64,000 nt of DNA. Source: Aphrocallistes beatrix. Its lineage: Eukaryota; Porifera; Hexactinellida; Sceptrulophora; Aphrocallistidae. Made by a program: the position numbers and the translations under genes. Below, in pieces: positions 34,901 through 43,810 of this stretch; within the stretch, counting starts at the first letter, position 1; each line of letters starts with the position of its first letter. The stretch spans positions 759,882-823,881 of the forward strand of contig OY725501.1 in the NCBI GenBank assembly GCA_963281255.1, read 5' to 3'. A model generated the notes under the pieces. That model saw only the letters and a list, made by a program, of their open reading frames with translations, ran no database searches and was not told the origin of the DNA.

Positions 34901-36480
34901 AACAATCGAAAAAGGAAATAAAACGCGTACTAGAAACACAAGAATTATTTGAAATATACTTGTGGTTTCTACAATAAATCGGCTTTAATTAATTAAAAAA
35001 TACTTATTTGAGATGTGTTTTGTTTCGTAACAGTCGTAAATATACTGTTACAAGTAAACAGAACCATGATTCGAAATTGATAAGTATCATTTCCTGGCAT
35101 ATTTATGGACACAGTGAATATACAATAATGACACTGACTTGGTGAAAGCGAAATGTAAAAACATGTAATTTATGTAATTTACGGAAGGTTTTCAATGATG
35201 TAATAAGAAAAGATCCAGCAGGCAGAAAATTTCATTTCCCAGTTGCGAATCCACAATGTATCCTGTAGAAGGAAGTTTCAACCCAAAATTGTCCAAACGC
35301 TTTCCGAACTTGATATCCAATTGCCAGGAACAATCTTCGGAATGCATTCAAAGTTTCTGTTTTTAGAGGCGATGACAGTGATTCATCTTTTTATGAAATT
35401 ACCTCCATAATGCTGACATATCAGAAATTTGTTTGACAGTACCTTTTTTACTGTATCAGTGCAGTTTTACCAGCTTTGGATTGATCAACATGTATTCCCT
35501 GCTATACATTGTCTTCAGACTAGAAAATCTTGTTGAAGGTAAATATACTGCATTGGAATAATTAAAGGCAATCAGTCATACAGTGGGTTCTTCTACAGAA
35601 ACAATGGGAGCGACTCCTGTTCAGATGACAGTGACGTGCTTTTTGATATTCACAAATGAATTTACTTGCACTTTCTCCAACATTCATTTAAATTATCTCT
35701 CTGTCGTTCTTCTTACCTTCTTTCTATTTCCCTCCTATCATTTTTATTAGTACAATTATCTACTAATGAAAACTGTATTCCTTATATAACACTTCTAGTA
35801 TATAAACAGCGCCAATTCTAAGTTAAAGGTAGCAACTTATCAAATTCTAACAAATGACTACTTAAAACATGCTAACAATTGAAAAAATTCTAACACATGT
35901 TGGCGCCACATTTACATAACCGCTTACCTATTTTTCTACAAAAATAACAATTTGTGTTATTATCTTCATTTGTGTCAACCCATCCTTCACTCAAAGAGTA
36001 ATTATTAGTTCTAAACTTGAAGTACCGCAGGGATGAGGCATTTAGAATAAACTTCCTGTACGTAGCATTACTACCATCTTCCCAAACATACCCATCTGGA
36101 TTCACCATTCTCAAAATAGAATTTGGATGTTTATTCAACCCAATCCAACATTGAAAATGAGTTGCATTTGTTAAACTGAACAATTGAGCATCTTCTTCCT
36201 GTGAGTTGATGCTTGCAATATTTCCTCCCCAACTTATACAATTATCAACTGCAGTCAATTGATCAAACGCATTCGTTGAAGCAGAAAAGATTGCAAATAT
36301 TGTACCGTCGTATGCTAGTTCTCGATCTGGATCTATATCAGAAATGTTATGTTAAATTAATACTACCGAATTAGAATAGTAATCTACCACCAGCTTACCT
36401 ATCCCATCAACAAAATGGAACAATAAAAGAATAAATAGTTTGATGTACATTAAATGAAACAGAATGACAATAGACTTCAT
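25933..36480 (-). CDS. R1: CTLD-Ig receptor unit without membrane or tail exons
   Basis: Eight exons on the minus strand: 36480-36399, 36332-35928, 34185-33781, 31774-31379, 28648-28247, 28175-27759, 27003-26383, 26321-26034. Order: signal peptide, CTLDs of types A, B, C, D and E, two Ig domains, one Ig domain. All internal junctions are phase 1. Only about 260 bp separate the last exon from R2's start codon, and no membrane, tail or AATAAA-type signal lies there. If the last donor (GTAATT) is not used, the frame runs on to a stop at 25933, giving a secreted 1038-residue protein. If it is used, splicing to any R2 phase-1 exon stays in frame; joining to 18380 would give 1837 residues with the pseudophosphatase tail. 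Which occurs cannot be seen from DNA. Confidence 0.75.
26034..26321 (-). CDS. R1 exon 8: Ig-like domain without cysteines
   Basis: 96 residues, near-identical to R2 exon 7. The frame continues into the would-be intron as GNFNDDNFKILFCIIDIRF and stops at 25933. Confidence 0.8.
26383..27003 (-). CDS. R1 exon 7: two Ig-like domains
   Basis: 207 residues. Cys-Trp-Cys pattern twice. Differs from R2 exon 6 mainly in the 27-residue patch at 26780-26860. Confidence 0.85.
27225..27634 (+). mobile_element. Helitron-like F2 element, 3' part, in an R1 intron
   Basis: Two units with GGCTAGAGGCTGGCTTCCAAC, then the hairpin TGCGGACAC/GTGTCCGCA and the end GCGCGCTTG before T. The 5' (GTTT)n part is absent. 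Confidence 0.75.
27759..28175 (-). CDS. R1 exon 6: CTLD type E
   Basis: 139 residues. Identical to R2 exon 5 from VMWGG to the donor (GTTTGT) and different in the first third. Confidence 0.87.
28247..28648 (-). CDS. R1 exon 5: CTLD type D (no R2 copy)
   Basis: 134 residues, LKHEVTVNGSIFSYY with CISTGGNLATIDSAEVD, CWIGLEKRIRGDE and CFICQR. Related to type C. No equivalent remains between R2 exons 4 and 5. Confidence 0.85.
28880..29008. repeat. Short tandem repeat, about 27-bp unit
   Basis: About five copies of a unit containing ATTCGGCCTTATTCCA, in an R1 intron. Confidence 0.85.
29598..29770. repeat. Minisatellite, about 45-bp unit
   Basis: Four copies of a unit with GACTTTGACGAAGTGG and TCCATTTGGACC. 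The unit length varies slightly, so it does not keep one reading frame. Confidence 0.8.
29801..29930. repeat. Minisatellite, 36-bp unit
   Basis: About three and a half near-exact copies of a 36-bp unit containing GTTATCAAGTTACGATGAAG. Confidence 0.9.
29935..30720. repeat. Dispersed repeat also seen at 23027 and 34319
   Basis: Shares blocks with 34319-34762, such as AACACTGGAATGTAGCAAC and GGCAGCTCATGTATTAGTTC (the latter in inverse order). Probably a MITE family local to this locus. Confidence 0.5.
30733..31010 (-). mobile_element. Helitron-like F2 element, internally deleted
   Basis: Minus-strand copy with the (GTTT)n tract and AATTGGCATGT block at its 5' end, joined directly to the CATGTCAACCGTTGG unit. 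No 3' hairpins. Confidence 0.65.
31379..31774 (-). CDS. R1 exon 4: CTLD type C
   Basis: 132 residues, VGYQLYGDSVFGYFYAS with CIGWGGSLASI and CFYCQK. Near-identical to R2 exon 4. Confidence 0.88.
31812..32573 (+). mobile_element. Helitron-like F2 element, 5' part, with a hAT MITE inside
   Basis: Starts TCTTATATATTAAAACGC after A, with (GTTT)n. It is split by the hAT MITE at 32137-32464 and runs up to the long ATGT tract. Confidence 0.75.
32137..32464. mobile_element. hAT MITE
   Basis: Ends CAGGGCTGTCCAAC and GTTGGACAGCGCTG. Flanks GCGTAAGG and GTGTAAGG match in seven of eight bases, as expected for an 8-bp target duplication. GGGCCGC blocks sit next to both ends. Confidence 0.8.
32576..32808. 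repeat. (ATGT)n microsatellite
   Basis: Over 50 nearly perfect tetranucleotide units. It yields meaningless open frames on both strands (repeating MYVC and TYIH). Confidence 0.97.
32809..33050 (-). mobile_element. Repeat module ending in a Helitron-like 3' terminus
   Basis: The stretch from GCGAAATCTAACACTCCG on is also found inside the insertion at 46789-47510. It runs into a minus-strand Helitron-like end (32986-33050, CAAGCGCGCTT with the CGGACAC hairpin). Confidence 0.6.
33217..33440. repeat. Diverged relative of the GGGACGG element
   Basis: Words such as CCGTTCCGTCCCGGAATTAG resemble the interior of the 4730-5010 element, but no clear ends are visible. Confidence 0.35.
33781..34185 (-). 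CDS. R1 exon 3: CTLD type B
   Basis: 135 residues, NSRGCDFTNSGSCYRTYQ with CEDWGGNLASV, CWIGMY and CYVCKR. Donor GTGAGC. More canonical than its R2 counterpart. Confidence 0.85.
34319..34762. mobile_element. MITE with about 30-bp inverted ends in an R1 intron
   Basis: CATAGCCTACTAT plus AAGGCCTCAGAGTA at the left (about 34321-34352) is mirrored at the right (TACTCTGAGGCC to TAGTAGGCTATG, near 34715-34752). Non-coding. Related pieces lie at 23027 and 29935. Confidence 0.6.
34763..35830. other. R1 intron, nothing recognised
   Basis: Between CTLD exons A and B. No lectin, Ig or transposon coding signal seen. Confidence 0.4.
35928..36332 (-). CDS. R1 exon 2: CTLD type A
   Basis: 135 residues, DPDRELAYDGTIFAIF with CISWGGNIASI, CWIGLNKH and CYFCRK. 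Same type as R2 exon 2 but with a diverged middle. Confidence 0.87.
36399..36480 (-). CDS. R1 exon 1: signal peptide
   Basis: Reads MKSIVILFHLMYIKLFILLL and then FHFVDGI, followed by the good donor GTAAGC, phase 1. Closely related to R2 exon 1. Confidence 0.82.
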
Positions 36481-36560
36481 ATTCAATGACCAATCTACTT
36501 GGATTGATTTAGAAATTTGTCAACTGTAGATATACAAATTCCCAATCACGAGCATTTATA
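36481..36560 (-). promoter_or_regulatory. Upstream block shared by R1 and R2
   Basis: Reading toward the start codon, both units carry a GGGAATT-TGTA-type word and then AAATTTCTAA before the ATG (R2 equivalent about 25774-25838). This may be shared leader or core promoter sequence kept since duplication. No TATA box is clearly placed. Confidence 0.35.
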
Positions 36561-36887
36561 ACTACGATATCATAACAACAGGATAAATTAGAATGACAAA
36601 CATAAACCCTAAATTATCCATTTACTCGGAGTGAATAGTTGTAATCGTCTTTAAGTAATCGTCCTTAATTTCATCACAAATTTTCTTCCAAATCTAAGCA
36701 TGAGCACGCCTCAATATTGAGGCCAATATAACACGTGCATTTTATCAAGTCATCTTAATTCTCTACTCAGTAATCATTTACATCATTTAGACTCTTAATT
36801 GACTGACTTTGTTTTTCATATAGATTACTAGATATATGATCCAAACCATAATAGCTTAAATGTGTGTTGCTAAATGATTTATTTTAT

Positions 36888-37921
36888 CGGATTACTTATC
36901 TGTCACTGAGTGATTTTATAACTCAGTAACAAAATCACAGAGAATTGGATTTTTCATTAGCAATTCGTAATTTTATTTCTTATCAATCCATTTATGGTTT
37001 CCAATACTACTATACTACCTATTCTTCCCACGCCGTTTATCCAGACAGATGCCTAGCAGGGAGAGAAAGAGATGTGCGATAAGTAAACCGTCTCCTTGTG
37101 CTAGCACCCAAAAGAGCTAGCATTTAGGGAGAGCTCAGGTTCAGAAATCGGCCGAGTCATTTCTATATATAATTTCTTCTGGTTTGTCTCAAGATATTGA
37201 TTTAGATTTTGTTCGTAGCCTATTCTTCTACACATATTCGGCTTAAAAGCATCAGCGTGGTCAGAAGAAACGAGGAAGGTCGCATCGTCGGGAAATTATA
37301 AGTTGAAGAATCCTACCAGAACGAGGAAGTATTGGAACCAATTAACCCCAGCTGTTTCAACACCGACTTTTCGTTTGAGTCTGAGATAGATTCCCAGTGC
37401 TTCCCACCATAGATAATACATCAGCTGGGAGAAAAATAAATGTATCTAGATTTTCTAAACATAATATCCAGGAATTAAAACTCATCCCTTTCTATTTTGA
37501 TGATAAATGTGAGGAAGTCCAGTATACTCAAGTTACGTATACTCTTCCTAGAAATGAAATCATTTTTCAGTAAATGCTGCGGACAACCTTATAAATAGCC
37601 AACCTACATCGTATATGTAGATTTTGTAGACAGGATCCTATAAAGGTGTTGGAGATTACGACATATTTAGATGAGGGATTCCTGAATTGGGTTCGCTACG
37701 ATGTGTGCAAAGAGTGGTTCTACACCGCTAGCATCCAATTTAATGGCCCAAACCAAGGAGATGACTGAATTTGTAGTTCTTCGATAAATGTGTTGTTTTT
37801 ATACTTATGTTTGATAAAAGCCTAATATTCACGTTATTCTCCGTGATTTTGTCACTGAGTGAAATTATCTGTGATATTGTCACTGAGTGATAAAATCACT
37901 CAATGACAGATAAGTAATCCG
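36888..37921. mobile_element. 1034-bp inverted-repeat element with exact 9-bp TSD
   Basis: Ends CGGATTACTTATCTGTCACT and the inverse. The arms include GAGTGATTTTAT and extend roughly 60-95 bp with ACTCAGTGACA-type sub-repeats. TTATTTTAT is repeated exactly on each side (36879-36887, 37922-37930). A 9-bp duplication with long arms suits Mutator-like elements. The interior has no recognisable transposase. Confidence 0.8.
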
Positions 37922-38084
37922 TTATTTTATAAGCACTCCATTTAAATTAACATATAACATACCAATTCTAAGTAATTCTAAACAGAATTATAGCATGAAT
38001 TTTCGGATATAAGGCCAAATATTGTACTCTGAAACTTGGACTTTCTTGTTTTTTTGATATGTTTTCAAGGATACCTTTGACTAG

Positions 38085-38247
38085 CAGGGTTGCTGTGGGA
38101 ATGGAATTTCAATTCCCATTCCCACAGAATCACACAGATTCCCACATGTGGGATTTCCATAGCCTTAAAGTCATTCTCATCTCATATGGGAATATGTGGG
38201 TTTTTCCATGGGAATTCCCACAGATTCCCATTCCCAAGGCAACCCTG
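38085..38247. mobile_element. hAT MITE with exact 8-bp TSD
   Basis: Ends CAGGGTTGCTG and AAGGCAACCCTG. TTGACTAG is duplicated exactly (38077-38084, 38248-38255). The interior repeats TGGGAATTCCCA-like words. Confidence 0.88.
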
Positions 38248-39010
38248 TTGACTAGCTTTACTGATACTTTGGCCTTGTTGGGAATTGTATTTGTGTTTAA
38301 TCTATTTTTTTCAATTATTCCTGGAATATTAGTTCCATTATATAAATTACTTCAGATACGAGAGCCTTGGGCTGGGTGGATAACAAGAAGCAGCATTCAG
38401 TTTGGCAAAGGATTCCGACTCACAGTTTGCCGGAGGTGTTGTCTCGGACAACGAAACGGCATTTTCCAGTGCAGAGTTTATAGAATTCACAAAGCGAAAC
38501 AGTACCCATCACATGAGAACGGCATCATATCACCCCTCACCCAATGGACTGTCACTGTAAAATTGGTCCGGGGGACCAATTATTTCAGGGAAAAATCGGT
38601 CCTACGCTGAAAATCTTGGTCCCACTATAGACTAATTTTCCATGGAATTTTAGTTCGGGGGGACCAATTTTTTCATGGAAAATTGGTCCTAAGCTGAATG
38701 ATGCCAAGTCCCAGTGAACAGTTCATTTAGCTTTTGCGTAGGTTTCAGGTGAAATCAATTTATGATTACTTTGGTTAATACTCAATGCTAATAAGAATAA
38801 TATAGGTGACGATTTTAATCACTTTAATGAAATTCCAATCATAAAAGTATATTCAGCAGGATGATTAAATGTGTCAAAGTTATCAAAGTTTTTGAATTTG
38901 GTTATCTTTTTAGATATCTTTTCTTGACCTCGTCTGGAGCGTTGCACCAGTTGCCAAATATAAGTAAGGCCATATGGTGTTCTTGTTTGAATATTTCTGC
39001 AATTTTGTAG
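38248..39010. other. Unassigned; hydrophobic frame split by a MITE, then GGTCC-rich repeat
   Basis: A plus-strand frame reads LALLGIVFVFNLFFSIIPGI, and the codons on both sides of the hAT MITE are in register (MFSRIPLTS, then FTDTLALL). It could be part of a membrane-protein exon, but no family is recognised. From 38540 to 38720 a GGTCC/GGACC inverted-repeat block follows. Confidence 0.25.
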
Positions 39011-39014
39011 ATAT

Positions 39015-39206
39015 TTACTGTGCTTTTCGAGCTATTCTTTTTAATTTATAATGCCATCCCTCTAGATTATTATTAGTTCTAGGACAGTGTGTGTGTTCGT
39101 CAAATACATTCCACAAAATGGGTGAAAAATGGCCTTCCAACCAAGTTATTTTATAAATCCACTTATAGAAAGATGATAAAGTGCCAATGAACGATTTGCC
39201 AGTCAA
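39015..39206 (-). pseudogene. MULE-type transposase C-terminal fragment
   Basis: Reads HFSPILWNVFDEHTHCPRTN followed by NNLEGWHYKLKRIARK. The W-NV-D...RTNN-EGWH pattern is the C-terminal hallmark of MULE/FLYWCH-associated transposases. Only about 60 codons remain. Confidence 0.6.
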
Positions 39207-39485
39207 AATAACTAGATTTGCAGGTCTAAATGCTAAGGTTATAATCCACTTAGTCCCAAAACTTCTGGGTGTTACCAGTATCCTCGAAAGATGTTACCGA
39301 GATGTTACCAGTATCCTCGAAAATCAACATAATGTTTATTCTGATTCTTAATACATTTTCGTCAACTTACTTATGTGAGGCCGGGTTTTAGTCTCTGATT
39401 GCCATAAAAACCAAGCAACGCAACAGATTATAATGCAAGGAGATTTGAGATGAACATTTAGCAAAACAGACCCACGGTTTGCATA

Positions 39486-39823
39486 GTTGGTTTTTTTATT
39501 GCCATACATTATAATACATTCAAGATATCAAACATAAGTCGTGTCTTTGAAGTATTATTAACAATGACGATCTATTGTAGTGTCGTACAATGATTTCTAT
39601 GGTGATAGTGTAGTCATTTATTTTGTATAGAAAAGGTGTGAAAAATTGTTTTCCATTTTTGTTGCAGAGGTGTGAAAATTTCGCTTAGATCTTAGAACTT
39701 AATCGTAGTCATAACATTTGACGCCTACATGCCAATTTTCACACCTCTACGACTTGCCAATTTTTCAATCAATTCGGACAAACACACACACACAAAATCC
39801 TAGCGTTTTAATATATAGCTCCG
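39486..39823 (-). mobile_element. Helitron-like F2 element, partial
   Basis: Carries the 5' (GT-rich) tract and the AATTGGCATGTAGGCGTC-like block on the minus strand. The 3' end is missing. It abuts the next F2 copy directly. Confidence 0.7.
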
Positions 39824-39825
39824 AA

Positions 39826-40335
39826 AATATAATATTCGGAATCTACAGCACTAAAAACCCCGAGTCAACCGTTACTAGTCTCTAGCCTATTTTTGTAATT
39901 TGTTTACTTTATGTAACTATTGTAAACAAAAGTAAACAAATATTCATCATACGGATTTAAAAATACTATATCGAAGCTGCAAAGTGTCTAGGAGCGTAAA
40001 AATTCAGAAAAATACCCAATTTATCCAATATTATAATGTCATTTAGCGATTTAGGCGTATGAAAATTTAGAAATTTTAGATTAGGAGCGTATATCTGGAA
40101 GGCTGCATAATACCCTGATATATATATATATATGTACATAGTATTGTATAGAAAAGGTGTGAAAAGTTCCATTTTTATGCAGAGGTGTGAAAATTTCGCT
40201 TAGATCTTCAAACTTAATCGTAGATTCATCATTGACACCTACATGCCAATTTTGGTATCTCTACGACTTGCCAATTATTCAATCAATTCGGATAAACAAA
40301 CAAACAATCAAATCCGAGCGTTTTAATATATAAGA
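39826..40335 (-). mobile_element. Helitron-like F2 element, partial
   Basis: The minus strand starts TCTTATATATTAAAACGC after A, runs through (GTTT)n and one CAACCGTT unit, and lacks the 3' hairpins. Confidence 0.7.
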
Positions 40336-41038
40336 TACACATAATTAGCCGTGGGGTTTTGACCACAGCACGGACATGTGCACATTTCACCATACACTCT
40401 TCTATCACCATTATTAGGATTTAAAATTTGCAAACATTGGCACCAAACCTAGAGTTGGGGTAATTTTTGGAGTTGTATTCATGCTTTCTAACCTGATCAA
40501 TGATCGTCGCAGGAAGACAACGGTATATTTATTGGGGCATGAACTGGAATTTTTTATCTTATATATTAAAACGCTAGAATTTTCTTGTTTGTTTGTTCGA
40601 ATTGATTGAGGAATTGGAAAGTCATAGAGATGTGAAAATTGGCATGTAGGTGTCAAATGATATGACTACGATTAAGTTCTAAGATCTAAGCGAAATTTTC
40701 ACACTTCTGCAAAAAAAATGGAAAACAAATTTTCACACCTTTTCTATACAAAATAAATGACTACACTATTACAATATAAATCATTGTACGACACTACAAT
40801 AGAACGTCATTGTTATTAATAGTTCAAAGCCACGACTTATGTTTGATATCTTGAATGTATTATAGTGTATGGCAATAAAAAAGATTATGTGCATATTTTC
40901 ACACCATTGGTGAATTTTGAAAAATATGCTAGAGACTAGCTTCTAACGGGTGACATGGGGTTTTTCGGGGTGTAGATTTCAAATATCATATTTTCGAGTA
41001 AATTTGACGATTTTTTTTTTCCTTTTGTTTACAATATA

Positions 41039-42324
41039 CAGTATGTCAAGAAATTGATGATCCCTTGAATTTAACTTTATTACTTTTAACTAACTTACAA
41101 ACTCCTATAATTTTACTTTCCTATGTATCCTCCTTCTAATTGTAGACATCTCTTAATTCTATTTTGCATTCCAGCTATTAAAGCTTCCAGAGTATCAGGT
41201 GATATCTGAGACCAGGCCTCCTTGACGTTTTTAATCAGGGTTTCTTCATTGGTTGCAGGTTCCAGTTCTTGGAGCTTCCCCTTCACGATAGCCCAGAGAT
41301 TTTCAATAGGCGACAAATCAGGACTATTGCCAGGCCATATACCTTTGATCCAGAATGAAGGAATGTTGCGTTGCAACCAATTTTGGGCAAGGCGGGAGTG
41401 ATGTGCTGGGGCCCCATCTTGCTGGAAAACGGCCACAGACATGTCAGGAAGCATTTTTCTTATCAGAATAGAGCCATTTTCTTTCTTTCTGTTGAAGTCA
41501 GAATGAAGAGACTTTTCCAAGATCTCTTCCACATAATATTTCCCAGTTACCATTTGTCCTTTGGGAATTACATGAAGTTTCCCCAATGCTCGGTAGCTCA
41601 TCATTCCCCAAACCTGGATTTTCAGAGGATGCTTCAAAGATTCGTTTGGCTTCACATCTTCCCTCTTGGAAGCCCATATTCGGTCTGTCTGCTTGTTTGG
41701 GAGAGATTGTTTGCAAAATTTTACCCGATTTTCCTTCTGTTTGATGGTCAACCTGGGCACTGTCTGGGGTTTGTAGCTCTTAAGTTTTAGATTTCCGCGC
41801 AAATACGTCCTAATTGTCTCATGGGAAACCTTTCGCCCATGTTTCGATAATCTATTAGCTAGTTCTCTGCATGATTGTCTTCTTTTTCCCTTGCTTTTCG
41901 AAATTTTAATTTTTTCCACTCTGGTCAGCTTCTTTTTCCTGCCACGACCGTTGCGATTCGTCAAACTTTTCCCCTCCCTGTGTCGCCTCCACCATCTTTT
42001 TATTGTGGCAATTCCAACACCTAACGAATCAGCCACCTCTGTTTGCGACATTCCAGCAGATAATTGTCCAATAGCATGATTTCGGGTAGCCAAAGAATGC
42101 TCTTTCACCATTTTATAACATCAAATCTCTAACTAAAAACAGAATTTTTTTGCAACGTTTCTCTAGTGATTCTTGTTGCGATTATAGTATAGGAAAATTT
42201 TATATTTCGTTTTATAGATTCAAGTTAATGGTTCGATAACGACAATTGAGTTAAGAATGTTATATATGAAAATAATTGCAAAAATAAAAATTTTTTAAGG
42301 GATCATCAATTTCTTGACATACTG
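41039..42324 (-). mobile_element. Tc1/mariner-like transposon, DD37E type
   Basis: 1286 bp bounded by perfect 28-bp inverted repeats starting CAGTATGTCAAGAAATTGAT, flanked by TA. Perfect ends and an uninterrupted frame point to a recent insertion. Confidence 0.92.
41113..42111 (-). CDS. Tc1-like transposase, internally deleted
   Basis: 332 codons. N-terminal helix-turn-helix (MSQTEVADSLGVGIATIKRW) and a basic GRGRKKK AT-hook-like motif, then the catalytic half with GMMSYRALGKLHVI, FQQDGAPAHHSR and NSPDLSPIENLW. Thirty-seven residues separate the second Asp from the Glu, so it belongs with DD37E groups. Around FCKQSLPNKQTDRIWA the stretch that should hold the first Asp (the DEK motif) is missing, by perhaps 20-25 residues in frame. 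The protein could bind its ends but should not cut DNA. Confidence 0.85.
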   Translation of the reverse strand: MVKEHSLATRNHAIGQLSAGMSQTEVADSLGVGIATIKRWWRRHREGKSLTNRNGRGRKKKLTRVEKIKISKSKGKRRQSCRELANRLSKHGRKVSHETIRTYLRGNLKLKSYKPQTVPRLTIKQKENRVKFCKQSLPNKQTDRIWASKREDVKPNESLKHPLKIQVWGMMSYRALGKLHVIPKGQMVTGKYYVEEILEKSLHSDFNRKKENGSILIRKMLPDMSVAVFQQDGAPAHHSRLAQNWLQRNIPSFWIKGIWPGNSPDLSPIENLWAIVKGKLQELEPATNEETLIKNVKEAWSQISPDTLEALIAGMQNRIKRCLQLEGGYIGK

Positions 42325-42476
42325 TATGCATAAAGTAAACAAATCTCGAAATTAGGCTAAAAACTAGCTTTCAACGGTTGACATAGGGTTTTCAGGGGTG
42401 TAGATTTCGAATATCATATTTTCAGATCTATATCCATACTATTAAAACTCGATTAATGTGTATTTATATATATATA

Positions 42477-43810
42477 CTAGGGCGTTCAATAAGTCTTGCG
42501 GGTCATGGTATATTTCGCAGACTATAATAGTAAACTAATCAGTTTTCATCTATAACACAACCTTATATCTTAGCTTGATCTACTGAAAATCTTAGCTTGA
42601 TTGAATGAAAATTACAAATTTCTGATCAATTTATTCACACATCATTTCAACATACTGGTAAAATTATGGCTTCCAAGGATGACAATTTTAATCTGAAATG
42701 GAGATCTTACATTGAGTTTCGCACAAAACTCCGCATCCAGCCGGTACTCATCTACATTGAGTTGCAGGAGGTATTGTGCATGGACTGCCCTTCCAGATCA
42801 ACGGTTGAGCAATGGGCTGCACGATTTCAGTCTTGAAATACAGACGTGTCAGATCTACCTCGATCTGGGAGACCGGTGTCCGTCAGCACCCCAGAGAATG
42901 TTGCTCTAATCGAGAGCAAAGTCAGAGAAGATAAGTGTATAACAATCGAGCAGTTAGAGCAGAGTATGGAGATTTCATCGGGGGCCATTCATTCCATTCT
43001 GACTACTCAGCTTGGTTTCCGATCCATTTGCGGTAAGTGGGTCCCACATAACCTCGGCGATCAACAAAAGCTCGCACGTGTAAAGACTGCCAAGAAACTC
43101 CTGGAAACCTATGACGGTTGTGATCCTAGACGCCTAGCTGAAGTTATAACCGGGGATGAGACTTGGGTCTATTATTCAACCCCTTACAGCAAGTATAAAA
43201 TGCGATCATGGGTGAGAGGGGACGAAAGACCGGCCCAAATTCCTAGGCCCGACTTCAGAAAACCGAAGGTCATGTACCCGATTTTCTTCAATAGTAGTGG
43301 AATAGTCTTGCAAATACCTTCTGAAAGTGGTAAAACAGTAAGCGCAACGTTTTTTACAGAGAAAGTACTTCCAAACCTAATCAAAAACGCGGAAGAGCTC
43401 CGAGCCAAGGCTAAAACGAGGGGAATAAAATTATTGATAGATAATGCTAGCTCCCATACAGCCAAGCTCACTAAAAATTTCTTGGAATCAGAGGGGTTAG
43501 ATTTACTTCCCCACCCACCCTACTCACCAGACCTAGCTCCCTGTTATTTTTGGCTATTCCCCAAGCTCAAAATCTACCTTCAGGCAGGGAACTTGAGCCG
43601 AAACAAACCCTCGGGTCGGCCCTGTACCACTGCTTCAAATCCATCCCCGAAGAAGAGTACAGAAATGCATTCATAAAGTAGGTGGAAAGATTGAAACGCT
43701 GTGTAGAATTAGGAGGGGGGTATTTCGAATAAATAATACATTGAAACATATTCTATGACATTTATTTATTATTTTATGGTATGACCCGCAAGACTTTTTG
43801 AATGCCCTAG
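42477..43810 (+). mobile_element. mariner transposon, inactive copy
   Basis: 1334 bp with inverted ends CTAGGGCGTTCAATAAGTCT / CTAGGGCATTCAAAAAGTCT flanked by TA. It landed in a (TA)n tract, the preferred target. Confidence 0.9.
42666..43735 (+). pseudogene. mariner transposase, broken
   Basis: The frame opens MASKDDNFNLKWRSYIEF and passes WAARFQS. A TGA at 42834 replaces the usual Gly, then NTDVSDLPRSGRPVS continues. The DD34D core shows GDETWVY, LLIDNASSHT and HPPYSPDLAPCYFWLFPKLK. Canonical APCDFWLF has Asp where this copy has Tyr, so the third catalytic Asp is lost. After LQAG the frame shifts, and the C-terminus (YHCFKSIPEEEYRNAFIK, then a TAG, then RLKRCVELGGGYFE) is out of frame. Dead transposase. 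Confidence 0.88.

Larger units (their letters stand above)
40557..42432 (+). mobile_element. Helitron-like F2 element with a nested Tc1-like transposon
   Basis: Starts TCTTATATATTAAAACGC after A. It is split at a TA by the Tc1-like element 41039-42324, resumes TGCATAAAGTAAACAAATC, and ends where the next F1 copy begins (42433). Confidence 0.8.

Noticed and set aside
15218-36480. R1 and R2 as one very long gene with nine CTLDs
   Set aside because: Phase would allow it, but R2 has its own signal-peptide exon and upstream block; kept as one possible splice form only.
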